A DNA stretch of 63,568 bases from Deltaproteobacteria bacterium (GTDB lineage Bacteria > Desulfobacterota > Desulfobacteria > Desulfobacterales > JAFDCJ01): assembly GCA_024277475.1 (NCBI GenBank), contig JAJRVC010000612.1, positions 1-63,568 on the forward strand. Direction: 5' to 3'. A program made the translations under genes and the position numbers. Positions 28,914 through 36,982 of this stretch are shown piece by piece (position 1 is the first letter of the stretch; every line of letters begins with the position of its first letter). The notes below the pieces were generated by a model. That model was given only the letters and a program-made list of their open reading frames with translations. It did no database searches and was not told the DNA's origin.

Positions 28914-29873
28914 TCATTCAGAAGCTTTTCTTCGTTGTGCAAGTATTTTAGCCATCATGGCACCGATTCCCATGGGATCAATTTCTTCTGATCTTAATTT
29001 TTTCAAGGTATCCACAAAGGCCATGGCAGGCGGTGAAAGGGGTTGATTTTTCAAATACGCAATACTGACATCTAAATATATTTTGGAACTTTTCAAGGGT
29101 ACTTGAACCAGTTTTTTTTCTCTCAACTCTAGGGCTACGGCCTCCTTTACCACAATCGAGATGCCGTCTCCACGCTGCACCAGTTGTTTGATAAATTCGG
29201 TGTTGCTCGTCTCCATCAAAATATTCGGCACACAATCCACCTTCTCAAAGGCCTGTTCTACCAGTTTTCTCGTACCCGAACCGCTTTCTTTCATTATAAA
29301 AGGCTCTTGAGCTAATTCTTTGAAAGAAACGGCTTTTTTTTTTGCAAGTTGGTGCCCGCGGGCCACAATGACAACCATTTCTTCCTTGCTGAAAGGCAAA
29401 AAATCAACTTCTGGGAGCTCGGCTGTTTTGGCGACCACAGCTACTTCGATTTTAAAATCAAGCAGGGTGTAAGTCATGTCCAGCGAACTGCCTTCATTTA
29501 ATTGAATTTTGATTTTGGGATAATTTTCGTGAAAGGTGCTCAGCATCAGCGGCATAAAATAACGGGCATAGGCTTTGGTTGTCCCCAGACTTAGAACACC
29601 CCGTTTGAGCTTGCGCATGTCTTCAATGGCATTTTCAATCTCTTTTTCATACTTAAAAATCTTTTCAGCATAGCCGAATAGCGCGTGGCCCTCATCGGTT
29701 AAAAATAAATTGCGCCCCTTTTTCTTAAACAATTTCAGGTTACAATACTCTTCAAAAGCCTTCATCTGGGCCGTCACGGCCGGTTGGGTGATGAAAAGCT
29801 CTTTGGCCGCCGCAGTGTAATTCAAATTCTTGACAGCATGATAAAAGACACGCAATTGGTTAAAGTTTAGCAC
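28914..29873 (-). CDS. LysR-family transcriptional regulator
   Basis: 319 residues. Residues 1-60 form the winged helix-turn-helix (LRVFYHAVKNLNYTAAAKEL, FITQPAVTAQM). Residues 90-300 form the periplasmic-binding-protein-like effector domain. It has the CysB/CbbR-like opening LGTTKAYARYFMPLML. It is divergent from the phenylphosphate-synthase-like operon, whose promoter region carries a long palindrome. By the habit of this family it most likely controls that operon in response to an aromatic or its product. It could instead control the C45/importer genes downstream on its own strand. Confidence 0.92.
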   Translation of the reverse strand: MLNFNQLRVFYHAVKNLNYTAAAKELFITQPAVTAQMKAFEEYCNLKLFKKKGRNLFLTDEGHALFGYAEKIFKYEKEIENAIEDMRKLKRGVLSLGTTKAYARYFMPLMLSTFHENYPKIKIQLNEGSSLDMTYTLLDFKIEVAVVAKTAELPEVDFLPFSKEEMVVIVARGHQLAKKKAVSFKELAQEPFIMKESGSGTRKLVEQAFEKVDCVPNILMETSNTEFIKQLVQRGDGISIVVKEAVALELREKKLVQVPLKSSKIYLDVSIAYLKNQPLSPPAMAFVDTLKKLRSEEIDPMGIGAMMAKILAQRRKASE

Positions 29874-29883
29874 TGTAACTCCG

Positions 29884-29970
29884 CATGACGGATGTCAGAA
29901 GTCTGAGGTCAGAAGTCAGAAGTCAGAAGTCAGATGACGGATGACGGATGACAGATGATGGATGACGGAC
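29884..29970. repeat. Heptamer tandem repeats
   Basis: Successive 7-base units of the forms AGAAGTC (AGAAGTCAGAAGTCAGAAGTC) and GGATGAC (GGATGACGGATGACAGATGA) fill the spacer in front of the LysR gene. A shorter run of the first form is at 20199-20228 (AGAAGTC, AGAGGTC). Confidence 0.8.
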
Positions 29971-30004
29971 GCTAAGTGACCAGAAACCAGTACCCAGCAA
30001 AGAG

Positions 30005-30200
30005 GGAACCAGTGACGAATGACGAACGACGATTGACGAATGAATGTATTCTATCCATTTTTAAAAAAGATTGAGCGAAGCGATTCCACCCTTTGACATT
30101 CAATATCCGACATTCGATATTCTGCGGTTCGCTTTTCGGGCTTAACGATCCTAACGAATGACGAGGGACCAGTACCCAATACCCAGTACCCAGCACCTAT
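30005..30200. repeat. Dispersed intergenic repeat, copy C
   Basis: GACGAATGACGAACGACG, then GAATGAATGTATTCTATCC, AAAAAAGATTGAGCGAAGCG, ATTCCACCC and ATTCTGCGGTTCGCTTTTCG match copy B almost base for base. The end is a short tandem of CAGTACCCA-type units (30167-30196). Confidence 0.78.
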
Positions 30201-30220
30201 CCGCCCTTAAATAAAATTTA

Positions 30221-30267
30221 TATATTTATGCTATCCATAAGCTTAGCTTATGGATAGCATAAATATA
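30221..30267. promoter_or_regulatory. 47-base palindrome, probable operator
   Basis: Two perfect 22-base arms (30221-30242 and 30246-30267) flank TTA. The arms contain ATCCATAA (30233-30240) and its complement TTATGGAT (30248-30255). The palindrome ends 6 bases before the -35 of the likely operon promoter. A third ATCCATAA at 30294-30301 overlaps the -10. That layout fits a LysR-type site, but it could also form a hairpin if transcribed from further upstream. Confidence 0.7.
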
Positions 30268-30273
30268 AATGGA

Positions 30274-30302
30274 TTGACAGTTATTTGTTAATCATCCATA
30301 AA
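30274..30302 (+). promoter_or_regulatory. Candidate promoter of the phenylphosphate-synthase-like operon
   Basis: A perfect TTGACA (30274-30279), a 17-base spacer and CATAAA (30297-30302), 43 bases before the ATG at 30346. The weak -10 next to a good -35 and an upstream palindrome is typical of an activator-dependent promoter. Confidence 0.6.
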
Positions 30303-30345
30303 AAAATTGAATGCGCATTAATACTCTAAAAAAAGGAGAATGAAA

Positions 30346-32202
30346 ATGGCAGATAACGAAGGAAGATTTCCGGATCCTCACGAGTTTGAAGTTCCGCCGG
30401 AATTAGAAGGCTGGGAAGAGATGTATCCCTCACATCATCTGTTTTCTGAAGACCGGGCTGCCTGGGAAAAAGCCCAGTTCTGGTATCAGGATAAAATCCA
30501 CGCTCCGGAACCCTTACCTCCGCTGGATCACATTTTCCAGGAAGCGTGGCAAATTTCTTTATCACAGTACACAACCCGGGTGTTCTGTATCCCGCCGGCT
30601 CAGGGAATCGCCCAGCGAATGATAGGCTGTTATCTGTACATTTGTGCCATCGCTCCGCCACCGGAAGAAATTATCGGAGAAAAAGCCGCATTGTTCGAAA
30701 AACGCGTGTTTTACGTGTTTGAACACTATGATGAACTGTGGGACAAATGGCTGACCAAATTCAAGACTCTGGGAAATGAAATGGCTGCCGTCAAAATCCC
30801 GGCGGAACTGCCGAAATATGTCCCGGATGATCAGGTGCTGCCCGCACCCACCGGCTGCTATGCCAGCTATGACCTGATGGAATCCTTTGATCGGCTGGTC
30901 AACCAGATGATTAAGGGCTGGCAGTATCATTTTGAAATGCTCAACCTGACCTATCTTGCCTATCTGATGTTCGCGGATGTCGCCCGCAAGCTTTTTCCCG
31001 GGATCAGTGAAAGTGCCATCGGCAAAATGGTGGCCGGGGCTTATGTTTCCATGTTCCGCCCGGAGGAAGAACTTTGCCGGCTCTCCCGGTTGGCGGTCTC
31101 CTCCAGTGCTGTGGCGGACATTCTTAAAAGTACAAAATCCGCGTCCGAGAAAATCGCAGAACTTCAACAAATACCGGAGGGAAAGAATTGGCTCGAAGAG
31201 TACGACAAAGCCAAGGACCCCTGGTTTTATGTGTCCTGCGGCAGCGGTTGGTTTCATCATGAAGGCAGCTGGCTCACCCAGCCGGACCTTCCCTATTCCT
31301 ACATCAAAGGTTATGTGGAAAGGCTGGAAAAGGGAGAAACCATTGAGCGATCTCTGGATACAATCAACAAGCAAAGAGACGAAATTGTATCCGAATACCG
31401 CAAATTGATCACCACCGACGAAGATCGTAAAGCCTTTGACGACGCTTACAACACCATCCGATCCATCTACCGATACGCCGAGGATCATCTTTTCTGGGTT
31501 GAGCACTGGTTTCACACCATTTGGTACGGCAAAATCAGAGAAATCGGTACCCTTCTGGTCAAAAACGATATGATAAATGAGGTAGACGACATATTCATGT
31601 TCAACCGCTACGAGATACCCCAACTTTTGACCGAAGTTGCGACCGGTTGGGCCCTGGGTGTGGATATACCCATGCGAGGGGGCTACTATAAATCCAAGGT
31701 TGAAAAACGCAGAAAGATTCTGGATGCCGCCAAGAAATGGATACCGACACCGGCACTGGGTGTGCCGCCGGAAGAAATAGCCGAGCCCTTTACCATCATG
31801 CTGTGGGGTGTCACCACCGAAAGGGTGAAGGAATGGCTCCAGGGTATTGGAACACCGACAGACACGGATGTCTCCGAAATTAAGGGTTTTGCCTCCTCGG
31901 CCGGTGTGGTCGAAGGTCCGGCCCGTGTCCTAAAACTGCTGAAAGATATTGTCGATCTGCAACCGGGAGAAATTCTGGTGTGTCCCTCCACCAATCCTTC
32001 CTGGGCTCCGGTGTTTACCAATATCAAGGCTACCGTCACGGATATCGGTGGACTGACCTGCCATGCCGCAATTGTCTGCCGGGAATATGGCGTGCCTTCG
32101 GTCACCGGCACCGGTCTGGCCACGGCAATTATCAAAACCGGGGATATTATCAAAGTCGACGGTGATACCGGTGTTGTTACCATTGTCAAAAGAGCGGATT
32201 AA
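30346..32202 (+). CDS. PEP-synthase-like phosphohistidine-domain protein, phenylphosphate synthase subunit A-like
   Basis: 618 residues from the ATG at 30346, 7 bases after AGGAG; an ATG two codons earlier is too close to the site. The last 90 residues are the swivelling phosphohistidine domain of PEP-utilising enzymes: GGLTCHAAIVCREYGVPSV with the phosphoryl-carrying His at about 573. The large central part (residues 60-480) resembles subunit 1 of phenylphosphate synthase and similar proteins, not the PEP-binding TIM barrel. With the next gene it makes up a split PEP-synthase-type machine: ATP phosphorylates the His, which passes phosphate to an acceptor. The Thauera enzyme acts on phenol. 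Here phenol or another hydroxylated aromatic is inferred from UbiD and UbiX downstream. Confidence 0.78.
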   Translation: MADNEGRFPDPHEFEVPPELEGWEEMYPSHHLFSEDRAAWEKAQFWYQDKIHAPEPLPPLDHIFQEAWQISLSQYTTRVFCIPPAQGIAQRMIGCYLYICAIAPPPEEIIGEKAALFEKRVFYVFEHYDELWDKWLTKFKTLGNEMAAVKIPAELPKYVPDDQVLPAPTGCYASYDLMESFDRLVNQMIKGWQYHFEMLNLTYLAYLMFADVARKLFPGISESAIGKMVAGAYVSMFRPEEELCRLSRLAVSSSAVADILKSTKSASEKIAELQQIPEGKNWLEEYDKAKDPWFYVSCGSGWFHHEGSWLTQPDLPYSYIKGYVERLEKGETIERSLDTINKQRDEIVSEYRKLITTDEDRKAFDDAYNTIRSIYRYAEDHLFWVEHWFHTIWYGKIREIGTLLVKNDMINEVDDIFMFNRYEIPQLLTEVATGWALGVDIPMRGGYYKSKVEKRRKILDAAKKWIPTPALGVPPEEIAEPFTIMLWGVTTERVKEWLQGIGTPTDTDVSEIKGFASSAGVVEGPARVLKLLKDIVDLQPGEILVCPSTNPSWAPVFTNIKATVTDIGGLTCHAAIVCREYGVPSVTGTGLATAIIKTGDIIKVDGDTGVVTIVKRAD

Positions 32203-32245
32203 TTTTCGTTGAATAAAGGTCTCGAATAATTTGCAGGAGATAATA

Positions 32246-33316
32246 ATGGACTTCATCCTGAATTTCAGCCAACTGGATAAAAGTTCGCTGCCATTAGTCG
32301 GCGGAAAAAATGCCAGCCTGGGAGAAATGATCAAGGCCGGTATTCGGGTTCCCCCCGGATTCGCCGTTACCACCGACAGTTATTCGGTCTCTTTGGAAAA
32401 TGCCGAGATAAAAGACCGAATTTTTCACCTCCTTTCCGATCTGGATCCGGATAACATCGAGGCGCTTAATCGGGCAGCTGCTGAAATTCAACAATTGATC
32501 TACACCGCCGTCATACCCGATGATGTTCAGCAGGCAATTGCAAATGGATATTCTCAGCTCTGCGACCAATGCCGGGTTGAAACAGTTCCCGTGGCCATTC
32601 GATCCAGCGCTACGGCAGAAGATTTGCCCTCTGCCAGTTTTGCAGGCCAGCAGGACACCTACCTTTGGATAATGGGTGCGGACCAGGTTATCTTAAATGT
32701 CAGAAAATGTTGGGCCAGCCTTTATACACCGCGCGCAATCAGCTACAGAATAAAAAATAATTTCCCCCATGAAAAAGTGCTCATCAGCGTCGGGGTTCAA
32801 AAAATGGTGAACTCCCGGGCAGCGGGTGTGCTGTTCACTCTGAACCCCACCACCGGGGATATTTCTAAAGTTGTCATCGAGGGAAGCTGGGGATTGGGAG
32901 AGACGGTTGTGTCCGGTTCCGTCAATCCTGACAAATTTGTGGTGGACAAGGTGATGATGGAAATCAATGACCGAACCATATCCGCCAAACATATCGAATG
33001 TGTTTATGATCTTGATAAAGGTAGGGTGGTAAACGCCGATATAGCGGAGGATATGCAATGCACATGCTGCCTGGAGGACATGGAGATAAAAGAGTTGGTC
33101 AAAACAGCTAAAAAGATTGAATCCCATTATGGCCGGCCTATGGATATCGAGTGGGCCATCGATAAAGATTTTTCGTTTCCGGAAAATATTTTTTTTGTAC
33201 AGGCCCGCCCGGAGACCGTCTGGAGCCAGCGCAAGACCGAGTCTAAAATCGGTAAAAAGACCGGTCGCCAATTGTTGATGGAAACCGCGATGAAACGCAT
33301 CAAAATACCGGGATAG
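32246..33316 (+). CDS. ATP-binding PEP-synthase N-domain protein, phenylphosphate synthase subunit B-like
   Basis: 356 residues from the ATG at 32246, behind AGGAG. A frame start at TTG 32231 is less likely. The sequence is the ATP-grasp nucleotide domain of pyruvate phosphate dikinase/PEP synthase alone. It has LVGGKNASLGEM near the start, PVAIRSSATAEDLPSASFAG (about 115-135), GVLFTLNPTTGD, and the metal/phosphate block ending FFVQARPETVW. It lacks both the His and the PEP domains, which the previous gene partly supplies. It probably phosphorylates His573 of that protein. The third, CBS-domain subunit known from Thauera is not in this window. Confidence 0.8.
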   Translation: MDFILNFSQLDKSSLPLVGGKNASLGEMIKAGIRVPPGFAVTTDSYSVSLENAEIKDRIFHLLSDLDPDNIEALNRAAAEIQQLIYTAVIPDDVQQAIANGYSQLCDQCRVETVPVAIRSSATAEDLPSASFAGQQDTYLWIMGADQVILNVRKCWASLYTPRAISYRIKNNFPHEKVLISVGVQKMVNSRAAGVLFTLNPTTGDISKVVIEGSWGLGETVVSGSVNPDKFVVDKVMMEINDRTISAKHIECVYDLDKGRVVNADIAEDMQCTCCLEDMEIKELVKTAKKIESHYGRPMDIEWAIDKDFSFPENIFFVQARPETVWSQRKTESKIGKKTGRQLLMETAMKRIKIPG

Positions 33317-33339
33317 GAAAAGGGTCCAGGGTTACAGGT

Positions 33340-33520
33340 TCAGCCCAGCCTCCGGTCAAAAAAAACGACTGGTCTAATCGAAAAAGAAACTGATGAACGT
33401 CGAACATCGAACGTTGAATGAATGTATTCTGTCTGTTTTAAAAAAGATTTAGCAGCGAGGCGACCTCCACAAATATTCAATCTTCAATCGTCACTATTCA
33501 ATTCCAGCTTGTCCGGGTTG
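33340..33520. repeat. Dispersed intergenic repeat, copy D
   Basis: This lies inside the operon, between the subunit-B-like gene and ubiD. The run from CAGCCCAGCCTCCGG through GGTCTAATCGAAAAA, GAACGTCGAACATCGAACG and GAATGAATGTATTCTGTC parallels copy B for about 110 bases. Its end (CAGCTTGTCCGGGTT) parallels copy A. Confidence 0.75.
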
Positions 33521-33585
33521 GGGACCTACTCAGCAAACACAGTAGTCACAATAACAAGAAATTCAAAGAGGAGAAAAGTATCGAA

Positions 33586-34995
33586 ATGAAAAACATGAGA
33601 GATTTCATTGCCAAAGGTGAAGAGGTGGGGCTGTGCAAACGAATTACCGCGGAAGTCGACTGGAATCTGGAGTTGTCGCATATCGCCAAATTGAATGAAG
33701 AAAAAAGCGGGCCGGCCCTTCTTTTCGAAAACGTCAAAGATTATGACACACCGGTTATCACCAGTGTATGCACCACCACCCAAAGGCTGGCTTTGATCAT
33801 GGGCCTGCCCCTGGATTCCACCCTGGTAAACCTTTACGAACAGTGGGCAAAGCTGGGCGAAAACCTGACACCGCCAAAATGGGTGGATGCCGCCGGCACA
33901 CCCTGCAAAGAAAATATTTTAACCGGTGATGATATCGATCTTTACAAATTCCCCGTACCGCAGTGGTATCCCCTGGACGGCGGACGCTTTATCGGCACCG
34001 CTCATTTTATTATCAGTAAAGATCCCGAAACCGGCTGGGTCAATCTGGGCACTTACCGCAGCCAGCTTCTTGGGAAAGACAAAATGGGCACCCAGTTCAT
34101 CAAGGGCAAGCACGCCGACCTCATGCTGAAAAAGTACCAGGCCATGGGTAAGCCCATGCCGGTGGCTTCAGTTATCGGATGCGACCCTCTGCTGTTCATT
34201 TTGGGGGCGGCTCGCATTTCAGCTTTTACATCCGAATATGACGTCGCCGGTGCACTGCGGGGCGAAGCCGTTGAAGTCGTCAAAGGAGAAACCGTCGACC
34301 TTCCCATACCGGCCCAGGCCGAAATTGTAATTGAAGGCGAAGTGGATGCCGAAAAATTCATGGAAGAAGGACCGTTTGGTGAATACACCGGTTATTACTC
34401 CGGGGTGGGCACAGATCCGCGCAATTTTATCGATGTCAAATGCATCACCCACAGGAACAACCCCATCTTGTGGGGGACCACCGTCGGCCGGGCTGTAACC
34501 GATACCCACATGACCATGGCGCTTTCTTACGGCGCCACCCTGTGGCAGCAGCTCCTGGCCATGAAAATACCCGGCCTGAAAGCCGTTTATTGCCCGCCTG
34601 AGGGGTCCGGTCGGTTTCTGGCCATCATTTCCGTAAAGCAAATGTATCCGGGACATGCCGATCAGGTACTCACGGCTGCTATCTCAACGGAAATGGGTGC
34701 CTATGGGCTGAAAACCGTAATCGTGGTGGATGAAGATATTGACCCCTGGGATATTCCACGGGTAATGTATGCCTTGAGCTTCCGGTTTCAGCCCAATCGT
34801 AGCCAGGTAATCAAGCGCGGCCGGTCCACGCCCCTGGACCCCTCCCTGCCCATTGACTCCCGGGAGATCACCGGCAGGCTCCTGCTGGACGCTACCATCC
34901 CCTATGACTGGAAAGACAAGCCCATCCCCATCGAGCTGGACCCGAAAATTATCGAAAAAGTCAAGGGCCGTTGGTCGGAGCTGGGATTGGATTAA
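33586..34995 (+). CDS. UbiD-family (de)carboxylase
   Basis: A 469-residue prenylated-FMN-dependent enzyme. The motif EGPFGEYTGYYSG (about 261-273) holds the two catalytic/flavin-side Glu of the family. Upstream is LGTYRSQLLGKDKMG, with the cofactor-binding Arg. UbiD enzymes reversibly carboxylate aromatic or unsaturated acids. With the phosphotransferase pair upstream, the closest known parallel is the phenylphosphate carboxylase alpha/beta subunit. That enzyme has two UbiD-like subunits and two small ones, while only one UbiD is seen here. The ATG at 33586 follows GAGGAG. UbiX is encoded two genes downstream. Confidence 0.88.
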   Translation: MKNMRDFIAKGEEVGLCKRITAEVDWNLELSHIAKLNEEKSGPALLFENVKDYDTPVITSVCTTTQRLALIMGLPLDSTLVNLYEQWAKLGENLTPPKWVDAAGTPCKENILTGDDIDLYKFPVPQWYPLDGGRFIGTAHFIISKDPETGWVNLGTYRSQLLGKDKMGTQFIKGKHADLMLKKYQAMGKPMPVASVIGCDPLLFILGAARISAFTSEYDVAGALRGEAVEVVKGETVDLPIPAQAEIVIEGEVDAEKFMEEGPFGEYTGYYSGVGTDPRNFIDVKCITHRNNPILWGTTVGRAVTDTHMTMALSYGATLWQQLLAMKIPGLKAVYCPPEGSGRFLAIISVKQMYPGHADQVLTAAISTEMGAYGLKTVIVVDEDIDPWDIPRVMYALSFRFQPNRSQVIKRGRSTPLDPSLPIDSREITGRLLLDATIPYDWKDKPIPIELDPKIIEKVKGRWSELGLD

Positions 34996-35023
34996 GTTGT
35001 CTGCCGATAGCCCGTAAATGATC

Positions 35024-35054
35024 GCTCATAGCAGTGCGTTTTCCTGCTATGGGC
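35024..35054 (+). promoter_or_regulatory. Intercistronic hairpin between ubiD-like and Tm-1-like genes
   Basis: GCTCATAGCAG (35024-35034) pairs with CTGCTATGGGC (35044-35054), 11 bp including one G-T pair, with a 9-base loop. It has no clean T run, so it may be an mRNA processing or stability element rather than a terminator. Confidence 0.5.
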
Positions 35055-35084
35055 TTCAGCATTGAAAAAAAATGGAGATGAAGA

Positions 35085-36350
35085 ATGGCGATAGCGGTTG
35101 TAGGCATGCTTGATGAAAGAGAAGAGGGGCTGCAGCTTATTAAGGATCATATTGAAAAACGCGGACACAAGTCCGTGCTTATTGACATCAGTATTGGCAC
35201 CGGGGCTATTGAATCCTCCCTGAAACCGGACATTGATTGCCATGCTCTGGCCAAATCCGGTGGAACAACCATTGAGAAAATTCGGCAGATGTTGGTTAAG
35301 GAGAGGGACAAGGCAACGGCGATGATGGCAGATGGGTTGGGAAAAATATTGCAGGAACATCATCATACCGGCAAATTGCAGGGCATAATCGCCGTAGGGG
35401 GCATGACCGGGACTTTCATTTCCCTCTCCGCAATGAAACTGCTTCCTTTTGGTGTACCCAAACTTTTGATCTCCAGCGTTGCCGCCATGCCCGCTTATGC
35501 GAAGAAGCTTGCCGAATTTTTTGGTGTCAGGGATGTGACGGTCATGCACAGTGTGGTGGACACCGTTGGTCTAAACCCGCTGGTACGACGATTAATGGTC
35601 AATGGCGCCGGTGCCATTTGCGGAATGGTGGAGACGGAAGAGCCTGCCCCGCAGGAGGAAAAGCGTTCAATCGCACTGACAGAATTCGGTTTCTGTGATA
35701 AAGGAGCCCATTATGTCCGAGAAATGCTGGAAAACGATTTTAGTATCATCTCCTTTCATGCAACCGGCATCGGGGAGAAGGCCGCAATGGACCTGGTCGG
35801 CCAGGGGCTTTTTGAGGCTTTCATCGACATGGTGCCGGCCGGTTTTAGCGAATATCTGTTAGGCGGTAACCGAACCGCCGGACCGGATCGGCTGGAGGCC
35901 GGTATTCGCCAGGACAAACCCTATATCCTTACCCCCTGCGGATTTGATATGATCAGCTGTGGTCCCATTCAGCGACGTGATGATAAAGACCCCCTTTGGA
36001 CATCCAGGAACCTGGCCGCAAGGAAACTCCTGCTTCAGGATGCCATTCGGGTGCAGGCAAGAACAAGTGTCGAAGAAATGCAAACCATCGCTCAAGAAGT
36101 CGCAAACAAATTAAACCATAGTAAAAACAAGAAACTGATAAAATTTATTCTACCGACCAGGGGTTTTTCCTCGCTTAGCGTAAAGGGGGGTGCCCTTTAT
36201 GAGCCGGTATCTGATAAGGCTTTTATTGATACATTGAAGAAATCCCTGGATGACGATATAAATGTCATCGAAGTTGATGTTGATATTAATACCCCTGAGT
36301 TTGCCCGTGCCGTGGTGGATGCATTGTACCAGGCATTAGGTCAAAATTAA
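35085..36350 (+). CDS. Tm-1-like ATP-binding domain protein (UPF0261)
   Basis: 421 residues, homologous along its length to the protein at 20458. Landmarks are VVGMLDEREEGLQLIKDHIE, GIIAVGGMTGTFISLSAMKL, TVMHSVVDTVGLNPL, AGAICGMVE and, late, LPTRGFSSLSVKGGALYEPV. The family binds ATP and its biochemistry is unsettled. It lies 89 bases after ubiD and 26 bases before ubiX. That placement ties it to the prenyl-FMN decarboxylase system: it could prepare the cofactor, the prenyl donor or the substrate. This link is inference from gene order. Confidence 0.85.
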   Translation: MAIAVVGMLDEREEGLQLIKDHIEKRGHKSVLIDISIGTGAIESSLKPDIDCHALAKSGGTTIEKIRQMLVKERDKATAMMADGLGKILQEHHHTGKLQGIIAVGGMTGTFISLSAMKLLPFGVPKLLISSVAAMPAYAKKLAEFFGVRDVTVMHSVVDTVGLNPLVRRLMVNGAGAICGMVETEEPAPQEEKRSIALTEFGFCDKGAHYVREMLENDFSIISFHATGIGEKAAMDLVGQGLFEAFIDMVPAGFSEYLLGGNRTAGPDRLEAGIRQDKPYILTPCGFDMISCGPIQRRDDKDPLWTSRNLAARKLLLQDAIRVQARTSVEEMQTIAQEVANKLNHSKNKKLIKFILPTRGFSSLSVKGGALYEPVSDKAFIDTLKKSLDDDINVIEVDVDINTPEFARAVVDALYQALGQN

Positions 36351-36376
36351 AATCCAAAACGAATTATAGGTACTCC

Positions 36377-36982
36377 ATGCCAAAACGAATTGTAGTTGGA
36401 ATATCCGGGGCCAGCGGTGTCATTTACGGCGTGAGGCTGCTCCGCTTGCTGAAGGAAAGCGATCATGAAACCCATCTGATAATTTCCGCATCAGGCAGGC
36501 TGAATATCAAAATCGAAACAAACTACAACCCGGATGAAGTGGCGGCCATGGCCGACTATGTGTATGATGATAAGAACATGGCGGCGTCACTGGCCAGCGG
36601 ATCGTTTCTGACCGAAGGCATGGTGGTGGTGCCGTGTACCATAAAAACACTGTCCGGGATTGCTAACTCTTACAACGAAAACCTCCTGGTGAGAGCTGCC
36701 GATGTCACGTTAAAGGAAAAACGCAGGCTGGTGCTTGTGGTCAGAGAAACACCTCTTCATAAAGGGCACTTACGCCTCATGTCCCTGGCTGCCGACATGG
36801 GGGCACACATCCTGCCCCCGGTCCCTTCATTTTATCACCAGCCCAAAACCATCGATGACATCATCGATCAAACCATCGGAAAGATTTTTGATTATTTAAA
36901 CATCGAACATGATCTGTTTAGACGCTGGGGAGATGGCGCAACGAGTTCGGAAAAGCACGATCCCTCATTGAAAGTGCTTTAG
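36377..36982 (+). CDS. ubiX: UbiX-family flavin prenyltransferase
   Basis: 201 residues, makes prenylated FMN from FMN and dimethylallyl phosphate for the UbiD enzyme in the same operon. It has GISGASGVIYGVRLL (FMN loop), VVPCTIKTLSGIANSYNENL and RRLVLVVRETPLHKGHLRLM, all diagnostic. The C terminus is slightly extended with NIEHDLFRRWGDG. It is the last gene of the operon; its stop overlaps the convergent gene by 4 bases. Confidence 0.93.
   Translation: MPKRIVVGISGASGVIYGVRLLRLLKESDHETHLIISASGRLNIKIETNYNPDEVAAMADYVYDDKNMAASLASGSFLTEGMVVVPCTIKTLSGIANSYNENLLVRAADVTLKEKRRLVLVVRETPLHKGHLRLMSLAADMGAHILPPVPSFYHQPKTIDDIIDQTIGKIFDYLNIEHDLFRRWGDGATSSEKHDPSLKVL

Noticed and set aside
29884..30200. Possible CRISPR array because of the tandem short units
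   Set aside because: Units are 7 bases and contiguous, with no unique spacers and no cas genes.
30562..31623. 353-codon minus-strand frame inside the PpsA-like gene
   Set aside because: Antisense shadow of a gene with clear homology and a strong ribosome site.
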